A DNA stretch of 64,000 bases, from NCBI RefSeq assembly GCF_001941945.1, contig NZ_CP015583.1, forward strand, positions 3,614,001 to 3,678,000, in the 5' to 3' direction. Both the position numbers and the translations under genes were made by a program. This DNA comes from Roseomonas gilardii. GTDB taxonomy: Bacteria > Pseudomonadota > Alphaproteobacteria > Acetobacterales > Acetobacteraceae. The notes beneath the pieces are model-generated. The model searched no databases. It saw only the letters and a list, made by a program, of their open reading frames with translations, and was not told where the DNA came from. This document shows, piece by piece, positions 47,047 to 55,536 of this stretch (its first letter is position 1; each line of letters starts with the position of its first letter).

Positions 47047-48795
47047 CTACTGGCCAAGCCCCAGCGCCTCGGCCATGCCGCGGAAGACGTAGGTGTTGTC
47101 CACGAAGCCGTGGAAGCGCTCGCTGCCCGGGCCCCAGGCACGGAGGATGCCGTCATCCACCGCGTGCACGCCGGTATCGGCGGTGCGCGGCAGGACGCCC
47201 TCGCGCCGCTGCGCGCCCGGCTGCTCGCAAAGCTTCTCGTTGGCGACGTAGATGTCGCCCTTCTTCACCGCCGGTACGCGCTGGCCGTCCAGGCTGGGGC
47301 GGAAGGTCTCGCAGTAGTCCGGCGTGGCGCTGTAGAAGACGGCCAGGCGGCGGCTGACGTCGATCCGGGTCGGATAGTGGTCGGCATCCGGCGGGGGGTA
47401 GTTCGGGAAGCCCGCATCCTGATAGACGCCGACCTTGTCGCGCATCAGCGGGCCGGGCTTGTTGTCGTCCACCGTGCCCATGATCGACATGCCGTGGGTG
47501 TGGTCCGGCACCACGACGATCAGCGTGTCGTTGCGCTCCACCGCCCAGTCGCGCGCGACCTTCACCGCGTTGTCCAGCATGATCGTGTCGAACACCGCCC
47601 GCTCCCAGTCCAGCGGGTGGTTCGCCTTGTCGATCAGCCCGCTCTCCACCATCAGGTAGAAGCCGGCCGGGTTGCGGGAGAGCACCTGGAGCGCGGCGCG
47701 CACCTGCTCGGTCAGGTCCGGCTGCTCGGGGAAGCGCTGGGTGGTGCCGCGGTGCAGTTGGCGGCGATCGAGGGCGCCGTCCATGTTGCCCAGGTTGAAC
47801 AGGCCGAGCAGGCGGCGGGTCTCCGGCTTCGCCGCGATCTCGGCCAGGCCGCCCGCCGTCTCGGCGAAGGCGTAGCCCTGCTGGCGGAAGGAATCGAGCA
47901 CATTGCGTTCGTCCGACCGGCGCGAGCCGGCGACCGAGCGCGGCAGGAGAGAGGCGGAGCCGCCGCCCATCAGCACGTCCACGCCGCTGTCGAGCATCTG
48001 GTCGGTGATGGGGATGTAGTCGGAGCGGCGGCGGGTATGGGCGAAGACCGCGGCCGGGGTGGCGTCCTGGATTTCCGTGTTCGTCACCACGCCCACGGAC
48101 ATGCCGCGGCTGCGCTGCACGATGCTGGAAAGCGTCTCCACCCGCGGATGGGCCAGCGTGTCGGCGGCGCGGCTGGGATAGACGTTCAGCGCGTTCACCG
48201 CCGACTTGTGGCCGGTGTTGTAGGCGGCGGCCGAGTTGGCGCTGTCCGTCGCGATGCTGTCCACGCCGGAGGTGCCGATCGTGGCCATGGCGGGGAAGTT
48301 GTCGATGGTCAGGCGGCCGTCGTAGCGGCCTTCCCGGATGCCGCGGGAGAGGATGCGCGCGGCGGTCACGTTGGCGACTGTCATGCCGTCGCCGACGAAG
48401 AGGATGACGTTGCGGGCCTGGCGCCCGCTGCCGGCATAGACCTGCCAGGTGACGCTGGCGGTCTGGGTGCCGTCGGTGGCGGCCGCGGTGTAGACGCCGG
48501 GAGTGGCGAGGCTCGCATCCCGCAGCAGGACGCTGGAGGCCGCCTTGCCGTCCTCGCGCTCGATGTATTCCGGCGCGCGGCCCAGCACCGACTGGACGTC
48601 GCGCCCGTTGATGGTGACGCGCAGCTTGTCCTGCGCCACCACCCCGGGGAACTCGACCTTCAGGTCGAAGCGGCTGCCGGCCAGGATCTCCGCCCGGTCG
48701 ATCGGATAGATGGTCTGGGCCTGCGCGCCCCTCACGCCCGCCATTCCCGCGACGGCTGCCAGGCAGAGCAGCCCGGTCTTCCAGATCCCAACCAT
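47047..48795 (-). CDS. alkaline phosphatase (PhoA superfamily) with N-terminal extension
   Basis: The 582-residue secreted hydrolase has a signal peptide (cleavage near GAQAQ), an N-terminal beta-rich Ig-like region (about 27-125), then the alkaline phosphatase core. Metal and catalytic segments are FVGDGMTVANVTAAR (zinc Asp), TDSANSAAAYNTGHKS with the nucleophile serine, and VVPDHTHGMS (metal His/Asp). The classical E. coli enzyme lacks the N-terminal region. It is first in a leftward set with a CxxC protein and a metal-type ABC exporter. No pho box was confirmed. Confidence 0.87.
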   Translation of the reverse strand: MVGIWKTGLLCLAAVAGMAGVRGAQAQTIYPIDRAEILAGSRFDLKVEFPGVVAQDKLRVTINGRDVQSVLGRAPEYIEREDGKAASSVLLRDASLATPGVYTAAATDGTQTASVTWQVYAGSGRQARNVILFVGDGMTVANVTAARILSRGIREGRYDGRLTIDNFPAMATIGTSGVDSIATDSANSAAAYNTGHKSAVNALNVYPSRAADTLAHPRVETLSSIVQRSRGMSVGVVTNTEIQDATPAAVFAHTRRRSDYIPITDQMLDSGVDVLMGGGSASLLPRSVAGSRRSDERNVLDSFRQQGYAFAETAGGLAEIAAKPETRRLLGLFNLGNMDGALDRRQLHRGTTQRFPEQPDLTEQVRAALQVLSRNPAGFYLMVESGLIDKANHPLDWERAVFDTIMLDNAVKVARDWAVERNDTLIVVVPDHTHGMSIMGTVDDNKPGPLMRDKVGVYQDAGFPNYPPPDADHYPTRIDVSRRLAVFYSATPDYCETFRPSLDGQRVPAVKKGDIYVANEKLCEQPGAQRREGVLPRTADTGVHAVDDGILRAWGPGSERFHGFVDNTYVFRGMAEALGLGQ

Positions 48796-49009
48796 GTTCT
48801 ACCTTTGCTCGGCCGCTCGAATCGCGGTTTCCGGCCCGGGACGATACGGGCGATCGGTGGCCCCGGAAGGCTGACAAAGAAATTTCATAAAGGCGGGCCA
48901 CGCGGGCAGCCACGGCGCGAGGCCCGGGGCTGGGCGAGCGTGCCATCCACGCGCCCTTCCCCGCCGGTGCGGAGCGGGAGCGGGGCTCAGGCGGTTGGCG
49001 GGACCGGCT

Positions 49010-49654
49010 TCAGGGAGCGGGCCGTCGCACCAGCGCGAGACCGATGCCGAGGGCGATCATCGCGCCGCCCGATGCCTCCCGCAGCCGGCGGACCAGAACC
49101 GGGCGTGCCGCCGCGCCGTCGCGGATGCCGCCCGCCGCGAAGGCGACGGCGACATCGGCCAGGGTGTTGAGCGCGACCGACGCGAAGCCGAGCGCCACGA
49201 ACTGGAATGCCACCCGGCCTCCGGGGTTCACGAACTGCGGGACGAGGGCCAGGAAGAAGGCCGCCGTCTTCGGGTTCAGCGCCTCGACCAGCACGCCCTC
49301 GCGGAAGGCCCGCCACGGCCCGGCCGGCGGGGTGGCATCGCCCCCCGGGGACGCCAGGGCCTCCCGGCGGGCGGAGCGGAAGGTGCGGAGGCCGATCCAG
49401 ACGAGATAGGCGGCACCGGCGAGCTTGAGTGCGGTGAAGAACTCCGCGCTCGCCAGCACGATGGCGGACACGCCCAGCCCGCCCGCCAGGACATGGACCA
49501 TGCCGCCCAGCCCGGTGCCGAGGCTGGAGGCCACGCCTTCCGCCCGGCCACCGGCGAGCGTGCGGGCGGCGACGTAGAAGAGGCCCGGGCCGGGCGTGAT
49601 GGCGAGCAGCAGCGCCGCGGCGAGGTACAGGGCGAGCTGGGGCAGGTCGGGCAT
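49010..49654 (-). CDS. LysE/RhtB-family amino-acid exporter
   Basis: The 214-residue inner-membrane protein has six helices. RhtB marks are LAITPGPGLFYVAARTLAGGRAEGVASSLGTG and VEALNPKTAAFFLALVPQFVNPG. Members export threonine, homoserine or other amino acids. The ATG at 49654 was chosen; an ATG at 49672 also fits, directly next to an 11-base homopolymer. The next two leftward genes upstream are YdcZ and PaiB. Confidence 0.87.
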   Translation of the reverse strand: MPDLPQLALYLAAALLLAITPGPGLFYVAARTLAGGRAEGVASSLGTGLGGMVHVLAGGLGVSAIVLASAEFFTALKLAGAAYLVWIGLRTFRSARREALASPGGDATPPAGPWRAFREGVLVEALNPKTAAFFLALVPQFVNPGGRVAFQFVALGFASVALNTLADVAVAFAAGGIRDGAAARPVLVRRLREASGGAMIALGIGLALVRRPAP

Positions 49655-49672
49655 GGCTGTGTGAGGCCCCAT

Positions 49673-49683
49673 GGGGGGGGGGG
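49673..49683. repeat. homopolymer G(11) tract upstream of the RhtB exporter
   Basis: Eleven consecutive G on the + strand, thus C(11) on the coding strand of the exporter, end directly upstream of an in-frame ATG of that gene. An upstream ATG at 49692 reads through the tract but is out of register at length 11; at length 12 it would join the exporter frame. The tract is a candidate slipped-strand site and also prone to sequencing error. Confidence 0.8.
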
Positions 49684-49712
49684 TTGATCCATCCGGCGCC
49701 GGGCCGCCGGTG

Positions 49713-50159
49713 TCAGCGCCGGATCAGGACGACGCCCGCGATCAGCAGCGCGACGCCGATCAGGCGCGTCGCGTCGATCGGGCGCTGAGCGAGGCCGAGC
49801 CATCCGAAATGGTCGAAGGCCACGGAGGCGAGCATCTGGCCCGTGACGAGGAGCGCGAGGAAGGTCGCGGCCCCGATCTGCGGCACCAGCAGGATGGAGA
49901 GCCCGATGAAGATCGCGCCGAACAGCCCGCCGCTCCAGGCCCACCAGGGGATGCGGGCGGCGGTGGCGGCCGAAGGGAGAGGATCACGCAGGGCGAGCGC
50001 GAGCAGCGCCATGCAGGCGACGCCCACGAGATAGCTCACGAAGCCCGACCAGGCGGCCGAGTTCAGCGATGCCCGCAGGTTGCTGTTCAGCACCTGCTGG
50101 ACGACGATGCTCACCCCCGCCGCGATGGCGAGGAAGATGGGCAGGGCCAGGCCCGACAT
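49713..50159 (-). CDS. YdcZ-like (DUF606) DMT-superfamily transporter
   Basis: The 148-residue protein has about five hydrophobic segments and the DUF606 order: VVQQVLNSNLRASLNSAAWSGFVSYLVGVACM, then GGLFGAIFIGLSILLVPQIGAATFLALLVTGQMLASVAFDHFGW. Short YdcZ proteins act singly or as pairs and their cargo is unknown. It starts 7 bp after the PaiB stop, so the two are probably cotranscribed, with the RhtB gene downstream. Confidence 0.83.
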   Translation of the reverse strand: MSGLALPIFLAIAAGVSIVVQQVLNSNLRASLNSAAWSGFVSYLVGVACMALLALALRDPLPSAATAARIPWWAWSGGLFGAIFIGLSILLVPQIGAATFLALLVTGQMLASVAFDHFGWLGLAQRPIDATRLIGVALLIAGVVLIRR

Positions 50160-50166
50160 GTTCCCC

Positions 50167-50814
50167 TCAGCCCGGGATCAGCGCCGCGACGGCGCGGTCG
50201 GAGGGGCGGTCGCTGGCCGCGAGACCGGCGGCGACGCCCGCCCGGTCCCCGGCGCTGCGGTTCTGGCTCATCTTCCGCTTGCCGTCGATCCGCGCGATCG
50301 GCAGGCGCAGGCCGACGATGCCCTTGAGCTGGGCGCGGATGAAGTCCTCCGGCGCGTCGGCCACGGCCCAGGGCCTGGCACCCGGTTCGGCCCCCGATGC
50401 CGCGCGGGACGCCTCGTGCAGCGCGGTCAGCCGCGTGACGACGTCGAGCAGCCGGTTCGCATCCTCGAAGAACTCGGCCGGGCCATAGGCGTGGACGGCG
50501 ACGTAGTTCCAGGTGGGCACGACCTTCCCGTGCTCCTGCTTGGAGGGATACCAGGAGGGGCTGACATAGGCGTCCGGCCCCGCGAACAGGGCCATGGCTT
50601 CGCCCGCCGGCGGCAGCCTCCATTGCGGGTTGGCGCGGGCCAGGTGGCCGTAGAGCGTGCCATAGGGGCCTTCCTCCGGCGCGAGGAAGAGCGGGAGCGG
50701 CGTGGCGATCAGCCCTTCCGCCGTGGCCGTGACCAGGTTGGCTAAGCGGGCCTCCCGAATCGTCGCGTGCAGGGCGGTCAGGTCATCGTCGCGGAAGGCG
50801 GGCGGGACATACAT
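50167..50814 (-). CDS. PaiB-like FMN-binding negative regulator
   Basis: The 215-residue protein has the split-barrel flavin-binding PaiB fold, with MYVPPAFRDDD at the start, GLIATPLPLFLAPEEGPYGTLYGHLARANPQW in the core and PSWYPSKQEHGKVVPTWNYVAVHAYG as the family signature. PaiB in Bacillus represses sporulation and protease genes and is linked to PaiA, but a PaiA partner is absent here. It diverges from a MocR regulator, a common context for PaiB genes, which suggests that MocR controls it. Confidence 0.88.
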   Translation of the reverse strand: MYVPPAFRDDDLTALHATIREARLANLVTATAEGLIATPLPLFLAPEEGPYGTLYGHLARANPQWRLPPAGEAMALFAGPDAYVSPSWYPSKQEHGKVVPTWNYVAVHAYGPAEFFEDANRLLDVVTRLTALHEASRAASGAEPGARPWAVADAPEDFIRAQLKGIVGLRLPIARIDGKRKMSQNRSAGDRAGVAAGLAASDRPSDRAVAALIPG

Positions 50815-50844
50815 CGGCGGGGGCCTCATCGATCGGGCTGGACC

Positions 50845-52386
50845 ATGCCCCCGCACTGGCCCAGAAGGAACGTCCAGTTTCCAGTGGATATGGAGGGCCA
50901 GTTGGCCGACATGGGGGCGAAGGCACAGCCCCGGGACGGGGTCGCCCGGCGGATCTGCGCGTCGATCAGGGAGCGGATCGCCTCGGGCCTGCTCGGCCCC
51001 GGCGCGCCCCTGCCCTCCACCCGCGCCCTGGCCGCGGAATGGGGTGTGTCGCGCACGACGGTGACGGCGGCCTATGACCAGTTGATCGCGGAAGGCTATC
51101 TGGAGGCGCGGCAGGGCGCGCGGACGCGGGTCGCGCCACGGCTCGGCCAGACGCCTGTCGCGCCGGAACCGCCCCGGCCTGCTTCCATGGGTTCCGGAAG
51201 CCTGTCGGCCTATGGCCGCAGGCTGGCGGAGTTCGATCTGCCGCCCCTGTGGGAAGGCAACCGGCTGATCGCGGATTTCCGCTATGGCGATCTCGCCGCC
51301 GCCGATTTCCCGCGCCTTGCCTGGCGCAGGGCACTGGGAGCGGCCCTGCTGCGCCGCCCCCAGCGCCTCCGCTACGGCGATCCGCGCGGCTCCCCGGCTC
51401 TCCGCGATGCCCTGCGGGGCTATCTCTGGCGGGCGCGGGGGCTGCGCTGCGAGCCGGACCAGATCGTGGTGGTGAACGGCTCGCAGCAGGGCCTGGACCT
51501 TTGCGCGCGGCTGCTGCTCGACCCAGGGGACCACGCCGTCATGGAGAATCCCGGCTACGGTCTCGCGCGCCAGGTCTTCCTGGCGGCGGGCGCGGAGGTG
51601 ATCCCCGCCGCCGTGGACCGGGATGGCATGGCAACGGAGGCGCTGCCCGGGGCGCGGCTGGCCTATGTCACGCCCTCGCACCAGTTTCCGCTCGGTGGCG
51701 TCATGCCGGCCGGGCGGCGGTGGGAGCTCCTCGACTGGGCCGGGCGCTGCGGCGCCCATGTCGTCGAGGACGACTATGACAGCGAGTACCGCTTCGACAT
51801 CGCACCCGTCCCGCCCCTGCAGGCGCTGGATGAGGCGGGGCGGGTGATCTATCTCGGCACGGTTTCCAAGACGCTCTCGCCCACGCTGCGCCTCGGCTAT
51901 CTCGTGCTTCCCGCATCGCTCTCGGCGGTCTTCGCCCGGGCGAAGCGGCTGACGGACCGGCATTCGCCCGGGCTGGAGCAGGAGGCGCTGGCCGGGCTGA
52001 TCGCGAGCGGCGCCTATGAGCGCCATGTGCGCCGTGTCCGCCGCCGCAACGGCGAGCGCCGCGCCGCCCTGCTGGCGGCCCTGTCGGACCATCTGGGCGA
52101 CGCGGTGAGCGTGGTGGGCGCCGAGGCCGGGCTGCATCTCGTGGCCTGGCTCCACCAGGTGCCGGCGGCGGCGGAGGACGCCCTCGTCGCCCAGGCCCGC
52201 GCGGTGGGGCTGGGCCTCTATCCCGTCACGCCGCTCTACGCGCCCTCCCCCGCCAGCCGCCCCGGCATGGCGGGGCTGGTGATGGGCTATGCCAGCCTCG
52301 ACGAGCCCGCCATCGAGCGAGGCGTGCGGATGCTGCGGGACGTGCTGGGGCGCTTCGATACCGGAAAGGGTGCGGGCGGTCTGTGA
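50845..52386 (+). CDS. MocR/PdxR-family regulator (GntR winged helix fused to aminotransferase)
   Basis: The 513-residue fusion protein has a GntR-type winged helix (ARRICASIRERIASGLLGPGAPLPSTRALAAEWGVSRTTVTAAYDQLIAEGYLEARQG) and a type I aminotransferase domain starting near residue 130. The PLP lysine is in GTVSKTLSPTLRLGY (about 347), and NGSQQGLDLCARLL and EDDYDSEYRF are the cofactor motifs. MocR proteins sense PLP or amino compounds and control adjacent genes. Start choice is uncertain: ATG at 50845 is used, and ATG at 50890 would leave more room for the divergent promoter. Confidence 0.87.
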   Translation: MPPHWPRRNVQFPVDMEGQLADMGAKAQPRDGVARRICASIRERIASGLLGPGAPLPSTRALAAEWGVSRTTVTAAYDQLIAEGYLEARQGARTRVAPRLGQTPVAPEPPRPASMGSGSLSAYGRRLAEFDLPPLWEGNRLIADFRYGDLAAADFPRLAWRRALGAALLRRPQRLRYGDPRGSPALRDALRGYLWRARGLRCEPDQIVVVNGSQQGLDLCARLLLDPGDHAVMENPGYGLARQVFLAAGAEVIPAAVDRDGMATEALPGARLAYVTPSHQFPLGGVMPAGRRWELLDWAGRCGAHVVEDDYDSEYRFDIAPVPPLQALDEAGRVIYLGTVSKTLSPTLRLGYLVLPASLSAVFARAKRLTDRHSPGLEQEALAGLIASGAYERHVRRVRRRNGERRAALLAALSDHLGDAVSVVGAEAGLHLVAWLHQVPAAAEDALVAQARAVGLGLYPVTPLYAPSPASRPGMAGLVMGYASLDEPAIERGVRMLRDVLGRFDTGKGAGGL

Positions 52387-52487
52387 CGGTGGCGCCCTTG
52401 GGGGCAAGGCGTCGCCTCGCCCCCAAACCCCCACTCCACCAGGACGCTACGCGCCCTGGACCCCGTTCGTTGGTTCCTGCTGACGCT

Positions 52488-52516
52488 GGATCGCGCCGGA
52501 GAGCCATGCTCTCCGG
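52488..52516. repeat. 29-bp dispersed palindromic repeat, copy 2
   Basis: Identical to 16914-16942 over 29 bases. Both copies lie at gene ends in otherwise non-coding DNA, and both are preceded by a similar GGCGCC-plus-G-run block with different lengths, so the shared unit may extend further upstream. Confidence 0.8.
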
Positions 52517-52639
52517 CGGCTGTGGCCGCCACCTGCGCGGAAAGGGTTATTTTCTTCTTCGGGAGCCCCGCTGATCCACCTGTTCCCGAGGACCGGACCG
52601 GAGACCGACCTTGCCACCCGCACCAGCTCAAGGCGGGGT

Positions 52640-52662
52640 CTGGGGGAATACCATTCCCCCAG
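52640..52662. terminator. perfect hairpin before the MFS gene end
   Basis: Arms CTGGGGGAAT and ATTCCCCCAG enclose ACC, about 75 bp beyond the end of the leftward MFS gene. No T tract. It likely contributes to two-way termination. Confidence 0.55.
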
Positions 52663-52673
52663 CGGTGGGGGTT

Positions 52674-52699
52674 CCGGGGGCAGGCGGAGCCTCCCCCGG
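52674..52699. repeat. GC hairpin of the recurring family
   Basis: Arms CCGGGGG-AGGC and GCCT-CCCCCGG enclose GGA with a one-base bulge, next to the stop codon of the MFS gene. Similar elements occur at 10205, 17297, 29733 and 37305. Confidence 0.5.
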
Positions 52700-52737
52700 G
52701 GCCAGCCACGAGAGCGGCGGCAGACCGCCCGGCCAGC

Positions 52738-54204
52738 TCATTCCGCCGCGTGCGACAGCGGCCTCGCCACATCCTCCAGCGAGCGGCGCTCGGCAGCGAA
52801 GCCCAGCTTCCATTCGGTGGCGGCGGCGATCAGCATCAGGGCGGCGCCCAGCATGTAGCCCCACATGATGTTCTCGCGCGCGCCGCCCTCGATCAGCGCG
52901 CCGAACAGGGCGGGGCCGGCGACACCGCCGATGCCGGTGCCGAAGGCGTAGAAGAGGGCGATGCCCATGGCGCGCATCTCCAGCGGGAAGCTCTCGCCCA
53001 CGGTGAGGTAGGCGGCGGAGGCAGCGGCGGAGGCGAAGAAGAAGATCACCGTCCAGGCCGCCGTCTGTTCCCAGGCGGAAAGCCATCCCTGGGCGAAGGC
53101 ATAGCCGGTGGCGGCCATCAGGATGCCGGACAGGGCATAGGTGGCGGTGATCATGGGGCGGCGGCCGATGCTGTCGAAGAAATGGCCGAGCAGCAGCGGG
53201 CCCATCAGGTTGCCGATCGCGAAGGGCAGCATGAACCAGCCGATATGGTTGGGCTCGATGCCGTAGAAGCGGGTGAGCACCAGGGCGTAGGTGAAGAAGA
53301 TCGCGTTGTAGCAGAAGGCCTGGCAGGCCATCAGCACGATGCCCAGGACCGAGCGTTCCGGATAGGTGCGGAACATGGTCGCCGCGACCTCCCGCAGGCT
53401 GGTGTGGGTGCGGGGCACGAGGCGGATGGTGCGGTGCTCCGCCGCCGGCAGGGGGCCGCGGTTGCCGCGCACCCAGTCCTCGATGTCGCCGACGATGCGC
53501 TCGGCCTCCTCGGGCCGGCCATGGGTCATCAGCCAGCGCGGGCTTTCGGGGATCCAGCGCCGCAGGAAGAGCACGATGAGCGACAGGGCGCCGCCGATGC
53601 CGAAGGCGAGGCGCCAGCCGAGTTCCGGATCGATCACGCGTGGGTCGAGCAGCACCACCGCGCCCAGGGCGCCGAAGGCGGCACCGGCCCAGAAGGTGCC
53701 GTTGACCGCGAGGTCGGTGACGCCGCGGCGGCGGGCGGGGATGAGTTCCTGGATGGTGGAGTTCACCGCCGCGTATTCGCCGCCGATGCCTGCGCCGGTG
53801 AGGAAGCGGAAGAAGGCGAAGCTCCAGAAGTTCCAGGAGAAGCCCGTCGCGATGGTAGCCGCCATGTAGACCAGCAGGGTGACGGTGAAGAGCTTCTTGC
53901 GGCCCAGGCTGTCGGTGAGGCGTCCGAAGACGAGGGCGCCGAGGACGGCGCCGATGAGGTAGGCGGAGGCGCTGAGTCCGATCTGGGTTTCCGTCAGGCG
54001 CAGGACGGGGCTGTTGTGGATGGCGCCGCCGAGCGAGCCGACGAGGGTGACCTCCAGCCCGTCCAGGATCCAGGTGATGCCGAGCGCCACGACCACCAGC
54101 CAGTGGAAGCGGGACCAGGGCAGGCGGTCCAGCCGCGCGGGGATGTCCGTCTCGAAGCTGGCCTTCCCGCTTGTCGCCGTGGTGGTGCTGGCGCGTCCCT
54201 CCAT
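52738..54204 (-). CDS. MFS transporter, aromatic-acid/sialic-acid symporter type
   Basis: The 488-residue 12-helix permease has SRFHWLVVVALGITWILDGLEVT at the N-terminus, the motif GRLTDSLGRKKLF between helices 2 and 3, and FRFLTGAGIGGEYAAVNSTIQELIPARRRG after helix 4, as in the AAHS/SHS families. A hydrophilic loop of about 60 residues sits in the middle (residues about 240-300). It probably imports aromatic or organic acids with protons. GGAGGGAGGACC precedes the ATG by about 7 bp. A tandem-repeat gap separates it from the divergent EamA gene. Confidence 0.87.
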   Translation of the reverse strand: MEGRASTTTATSGKASFETDIPARLDRLPWSRFHWLVVVALGITWILDGLEVTLVGSLGGAIHNSPVLRLTETQIGLSASAYLIGAVLGALVFGRLTDSLGRKKLFTVTLLVYMAATIATGFSWNFWSFAFFRFLTGAGIGGEYAAVNSTIQELIPARRRGVTDLAVNGTFWAGAAFGALGAVVLLDPRVIDPELGWRLAFGIGGALSLIVLFLRRWIPESPRWLMTHGRPEEAERIVGDIEDWVRGNRGPLPAAEHRTIRLVPRTHTSLREVAATMFRTYPERSVLGIVLMACQAFCYNAIFFTYALVLTRFYGIEPNHIGWFMLPFAIGNLMGPLLLGHFFDSIGRRPMITATYALSGILMAATGYAFAQGWLSAWEQTAAWTVIFFFASAAASAAYLTVGESFPLEMRAMGIALFYAFGTGIGGVAGPALFGALIEGGARENIMWGYMLGAALMLIAAATEWKLGFAAERRSLEDVARPLSHAAE

Positions 54205-54542
54205 CGGTCCGGTCCTCCCTCCTTGCCTTCGCGGTCCCTGCCCTCCCTGGCATGAGCCGCCCCGATAGGAAACGCCGAAATGGCCGAAGGTTCCCGGGGA
54301 GCGATCCGGGGAGCGGTCCGGGGACCGGCTCCGCGCCCCGTTGGGACGGCGTCCGAAAGGGGGATTCCACAGGGCGGGGCCTTGCGTCCCATGGTGGGCG
54401 GCCATGGGCATGGCGGCCGAAGCGGGTGGGGCTCCGGATCGGGCGGATGGCTGGGTCCCGGCCCGTCCCATGCCCGGCGGCGCGCAATTTGCCTAGCCTG
54501 CCGGGATGGCGGTCCCCGCCTCCCCTGCCGTTGGATATCCGC
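54205..54542. other. 338-bp gap between divergent MFS and EamA genes
   Basis: No gene was found. A three-unit tandem repeat (54294-54325) occupies the middle. Short frames on the + strand (e.g. from about 54506) lack family resemblance. Confidence 0.5.
54294..54325. repeat. three-unit tandem repeat in divergent promoter region
   Basis: Units CCGGGGAGCGAT (54294-54305) and CCGGGGAGCGGT (54306-54317) are followed by a third partial CCGGGGA plus CCGG. They may be a tandem binding site for a regulator of one or both divergent transporters. Confidence 0.6.
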
Positions 54543-55460
54543 GTGATCCTTTCCGTCTTCTGGCTGCCGGCGACGCTCGGGGCTGCCTTCTTCCAGTCCT
54601 GGCGCACGGCGATGCAGCAGCGGCTGCGCGGCGCGATGTCGGTGAACGCCGCCGGGCTGGTGCGCTTCCTCTATGGCGCGCCCACGGCGCTGGCGCTGCT
54701 GTTGCTGCACTGGCTGCTGCTGGGCGGCGGGATGCCGCGGCCGGGCTGGAGCTTCCTCGGCTGGGCGCTGGTGGGTGGGCTGGTGCAGATCCTCGGCACC
54801 AACCTGCTGATCATGAGCTTCGGCTACCGCAACTTCGTGGTCGGCACGGCCTACAGCAAGACGGATGCGATGCAGGGGGCGATCCTGGGCACGCTGGTGC
54901 TGGGGGAGATGCTGCGGCCGCTGGCCTGGCTCGGCGTGCTGGTCAGCGTGGCGGGGGTGCTGGTGCTCTCGCTGGCGGGCAAGGCCCGCGGGCCGCGCGA
55001 CCTGCTGCGCGCCACGGTGCAGCCGGCGGCGCTGTGCGGGCTCGGTGCGGGGTTGGCCTTCGCCGCCACCGGCATGTTCACCAAGCTGGCCATGGCGACG
55101 CTGCCGGCGGGCACGGATGCGGTGCGCGGGGCGCTGCTGGCGCTGACGGTGATGACCACGCTGCAATCGCTGATGCAGGGCGGCTGGATGCTGTGGCGCG
55201 AGCCGGAGCATCTGTGGGCGGTCTTCCGCGGCTGGCGAAAGGCGGCGCCGGTCGGGGCGCTCTCGGCGCTGGGCTCGGCCTGCTGGTTCACCGGCTTCGC
55301 CCTGGCGCCGCTGGGGCTGGTGCGGGCGGTGGGGCAGGTCGAGATCCTGATGACCATGGCGCTGGGACGCTTCTACCTGCGGGAAAGCTTCACCCGCTCG
55401 GAGGTGATCGGGGCGATGACGGTGGTGGCGGGGGTGCTGCTGGTGCTGGTCGGGGCGTGA
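54543..55460 (+). CDS. EamA/DMT-superfamily permease
   Basis: The 305-residue membrane protein has about ten helices in two EamA repeats. The first repeat contains GGLVQILGTNLLIMSFGYRNFVVGTAYSKTDA, the second GALSALGSACWFTGFALAPLGLVRAVGQVEILMTMALGRFYLRE. Such carriers export metabolites or amino acids; cargo is unknown. No good ribosome site resolves the start; the GTG at 54543 precedes the first helix, and a TTG at 54531 is the alternative. A hairpin separates it from the convergent tctC. Confidence 0.75.
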   Translation: MILSVFWLPATLGAAFFQSWRTAMQQRLRGAMSVNAAGLVRFLYGAPTALALLLLHWLLLGGGMPRPGWSFLGWALVGGLVQILGTNLLIMSFGYRNFVVGTAYSKTDAMQGAILGTLVLGEMLRPLAWLGVLVSVAGVLVLSLAGKARGPRDLLRATVQPAALCGLGAGLAFAATGMFTKLAMATLPAGTDAVRGALLALTVMTTLQSLMQGGWMLWREPEHLWAVFRGWRKAAPVGALSALGSACWFTGFALAPLGLVRAVGQVEILMTMALGRFYLRESFTRSEVIGAMTVVAGVLLVLVGA

Positions 55461-55469
55461 GGGAGGGGC

Positions 55470-55513
55470 GCGCCGCGCCTTCGGGGGAAAGATCTCCCCT
55501 GGAGGCGCGGCGC
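55470..55513. terminator. hairpin between convergent EamA and tctC genes
   Basis: Eleven-base arms GCGCCGCGCCT and AGGCGCGGCGC enclose a 22-base interior that contains its own GGGGGAA/CTCCCC pairing. There is no T tract; it sits 9 bp after the EamA stop. Confidence 0.55.
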
Positions 55514-55536
55514 CCGGAAGCCCGGTCCTCCCTGCC

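Larger units (their letters stand above)
52387..52737. other. 351-bp gap between convergent MocR and MFS genes
   Basis: No credible gene was found. The gap holds a 29-bp dispersed repeat (52488-52516), a perfect hairpin (52640-52662) and a GC hairpin of the recurring family (52674-52699). A further stem GGGGGC/GCCCCC lies near 52400-52425. These likely terminate the two facing transcripts. Confidence 0.6.
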
